Source of the DNA: Rhodopirellula sp.
Lineage (GTDB): Bacteria > Planctomycetota > Planctomycetia > Pirellulales > Pirellulaceae
Assembly (NCBI GenBank): GCA_002712845.1
Contig: PAUV01000044.1
Location: forward strand, 5,216-10,350
Direction of reading: 5' to 3'
Length of the DNA stretch: 5,135 bases
Positions 1-5,135 of the stretch are shown here, piece after piece (position 1 is the first letter of the stretch; every line of letters begins with the position of its first letter). The notes beneath the pieces are model-generated. The model was not told where the DNA came from. It saw only the letters and a list, made by a program, of their open reading frames with translations, and did not search any database. The position numbers were made by a program, and so were the translations under genes.

Positions 1-1440
1 GGACTTTTCGCCTACCTCACCGTTCGACAGGAACAACGAGCCCAAGCCGAACATCAGCGATTTGCATCGGAATTGGTGCAATCACTGCAACCAAACATCG
101 ACCAGGCAATCCAAGAAAATCGGATTCTTGAAATCCCCAACCGCATGCAACGCTCATCTCGTTTGCAGCGAGTGACCATGCGATGGGTTGAAGTGGCCGC
201 TATCAATGATGGGATCCAACAACCATCTCCACTGAACCTGATCATTGCAGAAAAAGAGATCACTGTTCTCAGCATGCCAGATCAATCTGGGAACAAAATC
301 GTTTACACCTACGTTCCCTTCACCAGCAAGGGACCGGATGGAATCAAAGCAGGCAAGATTGAAGTTGCGGTTCCTGACGACGGCATGAACCCCAAATTCC
401 AACACTCACTGCTGACTTCGCTCATAGCGCTCACCGGAGTTGCTTCACTGTCCGGCTTTGTGATTCTGGTGGGTGGGATCCGCATGGTTGGCAAACCTCT
501 CAACCAACTCATTGAAAAGGTACGACGTGTTGGTGAGGGTGATTTTACCGGCCCCGTCCAAATCGAGTCAGCTGATGAACTTGGACGCCTAGGCAGCGCA
601 CTGAATGAAATGTGTGGGCAACTCACGAAACAACATCATGAAATTGAAATGGCCACCCGTGAAAAAATCAAAACGGTTGAGCAACTGCGCCATGCAGAAC
701 GATTGACAACGGTTGGCAGAATGGCTGCTGGGCTTGCACACGAGATCGGGACTCCGCTGAATGTAGTTACCGGCAGGGCTGAATTACTGGCAAGTGGCGC
801 ATTGGATCCGGAAGCAACTCGCGTGAGCGCACAGGCGATTCAGTCGGAGGCTCAAAGAATCACAAGAATCGTCCGTGAGCTCTTAGACTTTGCTCGGCAA
901 AACACACCCCAAAGATCATGCCAAAATCTCAACGAACTGATTACCACGACCCGTGAATTGATGAAAACTGTCGCCACAAAACATCACACAAACCTGCACT
1001 TATCATTGCCAGACGCCCAGTTAAGTGCCAACATCGATGCAGGTCAAATCCAACAAGTGCTGACAAATTTGATCATCAACGGCATCCAATCAGCTGGAAA
1101 TAATGGGAATGTGACGATTACCCTGACTAACACTGAGCGAAAACCATCCGGGAATGAGGGCGGCACAAACAACATCTACCGTACGGTCATCATTGCCGAT
1201 GATGGCGAGGGGATATCAGCGGAAGATCGAGAACACATCTTTGAGCCTTTTTTCACGACCAAAGACGTAGGAGAAGGAACAGGCCTGGGATTATCAATTT
1301 CGCATGGCATCATTCAAGAACATGGTGGCTGGATTGAAGTTAAAAGCTCAGAAGGGCAGGGCAGTGAATTCTCAGTCTACTTGCCCACCACAACCAATAC
1401 CCGCCAAGCAAACAGCGATGATTCCGCGGAGAAACCCTAA
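1..1440 (+). CDS. Sensor histidine kinase, 5' partial (TM2, HAMP, HisKA, HATPase)
   Basis: This is a membrane-bound histidine kinase that autophosphorylates and passes phosphate to the regulator encoded next door. The frame is open to base 1, so the true start lies upstream; TTG at 73 is only the first start-like codon. The window shows 479 residues, numbered here from base 1. GLFAYLTV at 1-8 looks like the end of the first membrane helix. Residues about 9-134 form an extracytoplasmic sensor region that I cannot assign to a family. A second membrane helix lies at about 137-160, then HAMP to about 210, then a short coiled stretch. The H-box carries His247 in HEIGTPL; Glu248 and Thr251 fit the ExxT motif of bifunctional kinase/phosphatases. 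ATP-binding motifs are complete: N-box Asn360 (NLIINGIQS), G1 from Asp401 (DGEG), the F-box FEPFFTTK and G2 GTGLG at 426-430. The signal sensed is unknown. Confidence 0.93.
   Translation, partial: GLFAYLTVRQEQRAQAEHQRFASELVQSLQPNIDQAIQENRILEIPNRMQRSSRLQRVTMRWVEVAAINDGIQQPSPLNLIIAEKEITVLSMPDQSGNKIVYTYVPFTSKGPDGIKAGKIEVAVPDDGMNPKFQHSLLTSLIALTGVASLSGFVILVGGIRMVGKPLNQLIEKVRRVGEGDFTGPVQIESADELGRLGSALNEMCGQLTKQHHEIEMATREKIKTVEQLRHAERLTTVGRMAAGLAHEIGTPLNVVTGRAELLASGALDPEATRVSAQAIQSEAQRITRIVRELLDFARQNTPQRSCQNLNELITTTRELMKTVATKHHTNLHLSLPDAQLSANIDAGQIQQVLTNLIINGIQSAGNNGNVTITLTNTERKPSGNEGGTNNIYRTVIIADDGEGISAEDREHIFEPFFTTKDVGEGTGLGLSISHGIIQEHGGWIEVKSSEGQGSEFSVYLPTTTNTRQANSDDSAEKP
1428..1432 (+). promoter_or_regulatory. 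Ribosome binding site for the response regulator, inside the kinase 3' end
   Basis: GGAGA lies inside the last codons of the kinase gene, 7 bases before the ATG at 1440. With the TAATG stop/start overlap it supports coupled translation of kinase and regulator, and it supports this start codon. Confidence 0.7.
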
Positions 1441-2810
1441 TGAAAGGTAAGGTACTGGTCGTTGACGACGACAAAGCAATGTGCGAGCTGATCGATACCA
1501 CGCTCACCCTCAAGGGATACTCCACCACTTGGTGTCAGAACGCAAACGAAGCAAGTGAACTGCTACACGACAATGAGTTTGACGTCGTGCTGACTGATGT
1601 CAGAATGCCGGGAACAACGGGTTTGCAACTCTGCCAGCAAATAAGCTCAACCCGTCCTGATATCCCAGTCATCGTCATGACAGCCTTCGGAACTCTCGAC
1701 ACGGCAGTGGCCACGATTCGCAGTGGCGCCTATGACTTCCTGACCAAGCCAGTCGAACTGGAACTGTTGACGCTCACCATTGCTCGTGCTGTTGAGCACC
1801 GGCAGTTAAAACGGCAGATCCACCTGCTTGAACAACAAGCCAAAACCGAAAATCATTTTGGCGAGATGCTGGGGGAGAGTGTACCCATGCAACATTTGTA
1901 CGACCAGATGAAACGAGTCAGCAGCTCGGATGCTTCTGTACTCATCACAGGAGAAAGTGGCACTGGAAAAGAACTGGTTGCAAGATCCATTCACAAACTC
2001 AGTAATCGTGCTGCACACCCGTTCGTCGCTGTGAACTGCGCAGCACTCTCCGAAACACTACTGGAGAGCGAACTATTCGGCCATGTGCGTGGTGCGTTTA
2101 CCGATGCCCGCAGTGAGCGAAAGGGTTTGTTCATGGAAGCACAAGGCGGCACTTTACTGCTGGATGAAATGGGCGATATGCCGATGTCCATGCAAGTGAA
2201 ATTGCTGCGAGCGCTGGAAGAAGGTCGTATCAGAGCTTTGGGAAGTGATCAGGAAACTCAATTCGATGTACGGGTCCTGACAGCCACCCACCGAGACCTT
2301 GAGACAGCTGTGGAGGAAGGGCGATTCCGACAAGATCTGTACTACCGGATCAACGTTATCCAACTGCATCTTCCACCACTCCGGTCGCGCGGCCTTGATA
2401 TCCTCATGATCGCATCGCACTACATCAATCAGTTCGCAGTGAGCTCCGGTAAGAAAGTGGCCGGCATCACCGAAACTGCCGCGGAAAAATTATTGTCTTA
2501 CTCATGGCCTGGGAATGTCCGTGAATTGAGGAATGTCATGGAGAGGGCATTGGCACTGACTCGCTACGATTCGGTGACGATCGAGGACCTTCCAGACAAA
2601 ATCCGTAATCACCGCGGAGGCACCGTTTTCATCGGTGGTGATGACCCCACTGAATTGGTGCCGCTGGAAGAAATTGAAAAGCGTTATATCGAACACGTGC
2701 TTCAGGCAGTCGATCAAAACCGAACGCAAGCCGCACGGATCCTAGGACTAGACCGAAAAACGCTGTATCGGAAACTTAAACCCAAGCCTGATGCCGAGAA
2801 AGAGGCTTAA
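1440..2810 (+). CDS. NtrC-family sigma-54-dependent response regulator
   Basis: This is a cytoplasmic 456-residue regulator, full length for the NtrC/AtoC/ZraR class, that activates sigma-54 promoters when phosphorylated. The receiver domain (about 3-115) has an acidic cluster D9-D11, phospho-acceptor D53 (TDVRMPG), T81 and K103. The AAA+ domain (about 145-370) has Walker A GESGTGKE with K177 and Walker B LLLDE with D242/E243, plus FRQDLYYRI and WPGNVREL. The C-terminal Fis-type helix-turn-helix (about 427-446) reads AARILGLDRKTLYRKL. The sigma-54 contact loop is GAFTDA at 218-223 instead of the usual GAFTGA. The ATG overlaps the kinase stop codon by one base, so kinase and regulator form one operon and a cognate pair. 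Regulated genes are not identifiable; no sigma-54 promoter is apparent in the following gap. Confidence 0.95.
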   Translation: MKGKVLVVDDDKAMCELIDTTLTLKGYSTTWCQNANEASELLHDNEFDVVLTDVRMPGTTGLQLCQQISSTRPDIPVIVMTAFGTLDTAVATIRSGAYDFLTKPVELELLTLTIARAVEHRQLKRQIHLLEQQAKTENHFGEMLGESVPMQHLYDQMKRVSSSDASVLITGESGTGKELVARSIHKLSNRAAHPFVAVNCAALSETLLESELFGHVRGAFTDARSERKGLFMEAQGGTLLLDEMGDMPMSMQVKLLRALEEGRIRALGSDQETQFDVRVLTATHRDLETAVEEGRFRQDLYYRINVIQLHLPPLRSRGLDILMIASHYINQFAVSSGKKVAGITETAAEKLLSYSWPGNVRELRNVMERALALTRYDSVTIEDLPDKIRNHRGGTVFIGGDDPTELVPLEEIEKRYIEHVLQAVDQNRTQAARILGLDRKTLYRKLKPKPDAEKEA

Positions 2811-2847
2811 TTCCCCAGCCAGAGAGACTTTGATAATTCCACAAGAA

Positions 2848-2914
2848 AGTGGGTAGCGGCAGTCCAAAATTACCTTTGGAGCCTCGTCTAACTGCCAAAA
2901 AAGCAGATCCCACT
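2848..2914 (+). other. Nested inverted repeats in the gap before egtD (possible structured RNA)
   Basis: Three perfect 6-base inverted repeats lie one inside another. AGTGGG (2848-2853) pairs with CCCACT (2909-2914). GGCAGT (2858-2863) pairs with ACTGCC (2891-2896). TCCAAA (2863-2868) pairs with TTTGGA (2875-2880) around a 6-base loop. The two inner stems share T2863, and the right arm is interrupted by 10- and 12-base single-stranded stretches. There is no U-run after the structure, so it is not a standard intrinsic terminator. It could be the 3' end of the two-component transcript, part of the egtD leader, or chance. I recognise no known riboswitch or RNA family. Confidence 0.4.
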
Positions 2915-2930
2915 GGACAGTTTCCTAAAC

Positions 2931-2972
2931 TCCCAAGTTACAGAAAGCTGACCTGATTCTTGGGATACCCAA
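2931..2972 (+). promoter_or_regulatory. egtD leader: alternative hairpins covering the putative ribosome binding site
   Basis: The only Shine-Dalgarno-like sequence before the egtD ATG is GGGA at 2962-2965, 9 bases upstream. It lies within CTTGGGA (2959-2965), the exact reverse complement of TCCCAAG at 2931-2937, giving a 7-bp stem with a 21-base loop. The same TTGGG (2960-2964) can instead pair with CCCAA (2968-2972) in a tight 5-bp hairpin with loop ATA, ending just before ATG at 2975. Both folds hide the binding site and exclude each other. The pairing is seen directly; a regulatory role is inference. Confidence 0.35.
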
Positions 2973-2974
2973 TC

Positions 2975-3946
2975 ATGCCATCGACATTGCTGTCCCCTCT
3001 GGGGCAAAAACCTCTCTCCAAAGCCGCCAAGCAATTCCGAGACGATGTACTGAGGGGTCTAAATTCCCCAACGAGAGCAATCCCGTCAAAGTACTTCTAT
3101 GACCAGCGGGGATCGCTTCTATTCGATCAGATCTGCGAAGTGAAGGAGTATTATCCAACGCGGACGGAGACCGCCATCATGCAGCGTTCGGCAAAGATGA
3201 TGGCTGCCTGCATCGGAACCAATTCGCGTTTGGTCGAATACGGCAGTGGAAGCAGCGTGAAAACACGGATCCTGCTTGACCAACTCAAGGAGCTTGACGC
3301 GTATCTGCCAATCGATATCTCACGAGAGCATCTACACGCCACAGCCAACAACCTAGCGGCGGAGTACCCGCATCACGCCATCCAACCCATCGTTGGTGAT
3401 TTCACAAAGCCGATCAACCTGCCAAAAGCGTCTACGCCTCAGACCAAAACCTGCATCTATTTTCCGGGTTCTACCATCGGTAACTTCACCCACGGGGAAG
3501 CGAGTGAACTACTCCATTCGATGAGGGCCACCGCGGGAGAGCATGGGAGCTTGTTGATTGGGTTCGACCTGCACAAAGAAAAACACATTCTGGAAGCGGC
3601 TTACAACGATCGCGATGGGGTCACTGCACGATTTAATCTTAATCTACTCTCTCGAATCAATCGCGAGTTGGATGCTCAAGTTGAAGTAGCAAACTTTAAC
3701 CACAAAGCGATCTTCAATGAAGAAGCTGGACGAATCGAGATGCGACTGCGAAGCCTCCGGAACCAATCTATCCGAATCGACGACCAATTCTTCCACATCA
3801 ACGAAGGCGATGAGATCTTGACCGAGTACTCACACAAGTACACCGTCGAAGGTTTCACAACCATGGCTGATGAAACCGGGTGGTCTTGCCGCGCCGTCTG
3901 GTACGACCCGAAAAGGTACTTTGCTGTCATGTACCTCGAGGGGTAA
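2975..3946 (+). CDS. egtD: L-histidine N-alpha-methyltransferase EgtD (ergothioneine biosynthesis)
   Basis: EgtD is a cytoplasmic SAM-dependent enzyme that trimethylates the alpha-amino group of histidine to give hercynine, the first step of ergothioneine synthesis. The 323 residues match the usual length of about 320. Family signatures run in order: IPSKYFYDQRGSLLFD (36-51), EYYPTRTE (58-65), the SAM-binding EYGSGSSVKT from 88, YLPIDIS, and FPGSTIGNF with N170. They continue with YNDRDGVTARFN with Y210, and LTEYSHKY with E284 and S286. By alignment from memory, N170, Y210, E284 and S286 correspond to the histidine-binding N166, Y206, E282 and S284 of the Mycobacterium smegmatis enzyme, so the protein looks active. 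I chose ATG 2975 over TTG 2960 because it is the stronger codon, has a GGGA 9 bases upstream and gives the family-like N-terminus. It lies 164 bases after the regulator gene and 57 before the DUF427 gene. Confidence 0.96.
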   Translation: MPSTLLSPLGQKPLSKAAKQFRDDVLRGLNSPTRAIPSKYFYDQRGSLLFDQICEVKEYYPTRTETAIMQRSAKMMAACIGTNSRLVEYGSGSSVKTRILLDQLKELDAYLPIDISREHLHATANNLAAEYPHHAIQPIVGDFTKPINLPKASTPQTKTCIYFPGSTIGNFTHGEASELLHSMRATAGEHGSLLIGFDLHKEKHILEAAYNDRDGVTARFNLNLLSRINRELDAQVEVANFNHKAIFNEEAGRIEMRLRSLRNQSIRIDDQFFHINEGDEILTEYSHKYTVEGFTTMADETGWSCRAVWYDPKRYFAVMYLEG

Positions 3947-4003
3947 ATGTGCCAGACCTAAGTTGAATGCTTCCTGTCCCTAGTCGAGAGTTGTTCGTAC
4001 ATT

Positions 4004-4288
4004 ATGCCCAAAGCTCTTTGGAATGGTGTAGTCATTGCGGAAAGTGATGCTACAGAGATCGTTGAAGGAAACCACTATTTTCCTCCGACTTCAATCAACT
4101 CGCAGTACTTCCGCAAAAGTGATCACCACACGGTCTGCGGATGGAAGGGTACCGCGAGTTATTACGACATTGTTGTAGACGACAAAGCAAATCCGAATGC
4201 GGCATGGTATTACCCCGCTCCCAAAGATGCTGTTGCTAACATTCGCGACTACATCGCCTTCTGGAAAGGCGTTGAGGTTCAGTCGTGA
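4004..4288 (+). CDS. DUF427 domain protein (PF04248) embedded in the egt cluster
   Basis: This is a small cytoplasmic protein of 94 residues that consists of one DUF427 domain (Pfam PF04248, also labelled NTP_transf_9). Its biochemical function is not established. Family hallmarks are W6-N-G with VIAES, EGNHYFPP (21-28), CGWKGTASYY with C45 and W47 (45-54), NAAWYYPAP (65-73) and YIAFWKGV (83-90). There is no signal peptide or membrane helix. The ATG gives the complete domain; upstream there is only a weak GAGAG, 13 bases away. The gene sits 57 bases after egtD and its TGA overlaps the GTG of egtB, so it is probably co-translated with egtB. An accessory role in ergothioneine metabolism is an inference from position only; a passenger gene is possible. 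Confidence 0.92.
   Translation: MPKALWNGVVIAESDATEIVEGNHYFPPTSINSQYFRKSDHHTVCGWKGTASYYDIVVDDKANPNAAWYYPAPKDAVANIRDYIAFWKGVEVQS
4274..4277 (+). promoter_or_regulatory. Ribosome binding site for egtB
   Basis: GAGG inside the 3' end of the DUF427 gene lies 7 bases before the GTG at 4285. It supports the GTG start and the GTGA coupled arrangement; the next in-frame ATG (4429) would remove an N-terminal segment that precedes the conserved DinB motif. Confidence 0.65.
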
Positions 4289-5135
4289 GCACTTCAACCG
4301 CTGATCGAGATAGCGAAACCCGGCTGGAATCCAGAAAGGACCAGTTACTGAACCGTTATCGAACCGTTCGATCATTTTCAGAGCGACTGTGTGAAACACT
4401 CTGCACCGAGGACTACGTCGCTCAGTCAATGCCAGACGCGAGTCCGATGCGGTGGCATCTCGCTCACACCACTTGGTTTTACGAGACGTTCATCCTCGCT
4501 CACAGTCCGGATTATCAGCGGTACAATGACTCGTTTGAATATCTCTTCAACTCCTACTACAACTCAGTAGGTGAGCAATACCCGCGCGATAAACGAGGTC
4601 TGCTGACGCGTCCTGGTGTAGAAGAGATCATCCGATACCGAAGCAGCATCGATGACCTTATGCTCGAGACACTGGGACGTGTAAATCCCGACAACGATCA
4701 TCTGTTGGACATTTTGGAATTGGGTTTGAACCACGAGCAGCAACACCAAGAGTTGATGCAAACTGATATCAAACATCTGTTCGCTCAGAACCCACTGTTT
4801 CCAGCTCTGTCACCCTTCGAAACTGGTATCACCAAAGACCTCAGCCCAAAACGCTGGATAAATTTTGAAGGAGGAATCCATCACATAGGGCATCAAGGCG
4901 ATGGTTTTTCCTTCGACAACGAATCACCACGGCACCGAGTGTTTTTAGAGCCGTATGCCATTTGTGATCAGCTTGTAACCAACGGAGATTTTCTCGGGTT
5001 CGTACATGACCGTGGCTACCAAAGATCTGAATTATGGCTTTCCATGGGTTGGAACCATATCAACGACCATCAGTGGAATTCTCCGCTTTATTGGGTCTAT
5101 CACAATGAGAAACCATGCGAGTTCACGTTGGCTGG
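4285..5135 (+). CDS. egtB: Ergothioneine sulfoxide synthase EgtB, 3' partial
   Basis: EgtB is a non-heme iron enzyme that uses O2 to join the sulfur of cysteine or gamma-glutamylcysteine to hercynine, forming the sulfoxide precursor of ergothioneine. The window holds 283 residues; the family is usually about 420-450, so the C-terminal third lies beyond the right edge. The N-terminal DinB-like domain carries WHLAHTTWF with H61 and NHEQQHQEL with H150 and H154. These three histidines fit the iron ligands H51, H134 and H138 of the Mycobacterium thermoresistibile enzyme. YLFNSYYNSVG has the tyrosine pair Y91/Y92, and PRDKRG has R101 and R104, the RxxR pair of the substrate pocket. The FGE-sulfatase-like domain begins near W191 (RWINFEGG) and continues through FDNESPRH and VTNGDFLGF. 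The GTG start overlaps the preceding TGA and has a good binding site. No frame disruption is seen. Confidence 0.95.
   Translation, partial: MSTSTADRDSETRLESRKDQLLNRYRTVRSFSERLCETLCTEDYVAQSMPDASPMRWHLAHTTWFYETFILAHSPDYQRYNDSFEYLFNSYYNSVGEQYPRDKRGLLTRPGVEEIIRYRSSIDDLMLETLGRVNPDNDHLLDILELGLNHEQQHQELMQTDIKHLFAQNPLFPALSPFETGITKDLSPKRWINFEGGIHHIGHQGDGFSFDNESPRHRVFLEPYAICDQLVTNGDFLGFVHDRGYQRSELWLSMGWNHINDHQWNSPLYWVYHNEKPCEFTLA

Noticed and set aside
309..626. Minus-strand open frame of 105 residues opposite the kinase gene
   Set aside because: It overlaps the membrane helix and HAMP coding sequence in antisense, with a serine/proline-rich composition typical of shadow frames.
2831..2837. TGATAAT as a possible -10 promoter element for egtD
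   Set aside because: It resembles a -10 box, but no acceptable -35 lies 16-18 bases upstream (about AATTCC there), and a single AT-rich hexamer is common by chance.
2858..2900. Intrinsic terminator after the response regulator
   Set aside because: The stem is followed by an A-run and mixed sequence, not a U-run. On the other strand the U-run precedes the stem rather than following it.
2811..2974. A sigma-54 promoter (-24/-12) driving egtD
   Set aside because: I checked the candidate TGG sites against the required GG-10 bases-GC spacing. TTTGGAGCC with ACTGCC is 4 bases too far apart, and no other pair fits on either strand.
2960..2974. TTG at 2960 as the egtD start, adding five residues (MGYPI)
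   Set aside because: It has no good ribosome binding site and lies inside the hairpin region; ATG 2975 gives a family-like N-terminus.
3947..3961. Four-codon mini-ORF (MCQT) starting immediately after the egtD stop, with GAGGGG before it
   Set aside because: It is far too short to support as a gene. The spacing from GAGGGG is only 3 bases and the GAGGGG is simply the end of egtD.
4091..4429. Minus-strand open frame of 112 residues across the DUF427/egtB junction
   Set aside because: It lies opposite two well recognised genes, its translation has no recognisable motif, and it is a shadow frame.

Overview
The window holds five same-strand protein genes. The two at the edges are cut by the window. 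Base composition is balanced, intergenic gaps are short and all reading is on the + strand. The protein style (histidine kinase H-box HEIGTPLN, NtrC-type regulator with a GAFTDA loop, EgtB of the SYYNSVG type) suggests a planctomycete, perhaps of the Pirellula/Rhodopirellula group. That placement is a judgement from memory of family sequences, not a computed result.

Region 1 (1-2810) is a two-component system. A membrane-bound sensor histidine kinase has lost its N-terminus at the left edge. It is followed, with a one-base TAATG overlap, by a complete NtrC-family response regulator: receiver, AAA+ sigma-54 activation domain and Fis-type helix-turn-helix. The pair almost certainly works together. 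The signal and target genes cannot be read from the sequence.

Region 2 (2811-2974) is a 164-base gap. It contains a nested set of inverted repeats (2848-2914) and, immediately before the next start codon, two mutually exclusive short hairpins that would cover the putative ribosome binding site (2931-2972). I see no convincing sigma-54 or sigma-70 promoter and no U-tailed terminator.

Region 3 (2975-5135) is an ergothioneine biosynthesis cluster: egtD (histidine N-alpha-trimethyltransferase), a small DUF427 protein, and egtB (sulfoxide synthase, cut by the right edge). EgtD makes hercynine from histidine and SAM. EgtB attaches a cysteine-derived sulfur to hercynine with iron and O2. The DUF427 gene overlaps egtB by GTGA, so it is probably translated together with it. 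A tyrosine pair in EgtB suggests the version that takes free cysteine rather than gamma-glutamylcysteine, which would explain the absence of egtA and egtC between these genes. An EgtE-type C-S lyase is not in view.

The gene families themselves are known. The less ordinary points are the DUF427 gene embedded in the egt cluster, the structured leader in front of egtD, and the GAFTDA substitution in the regulator. I found no wholly new system.
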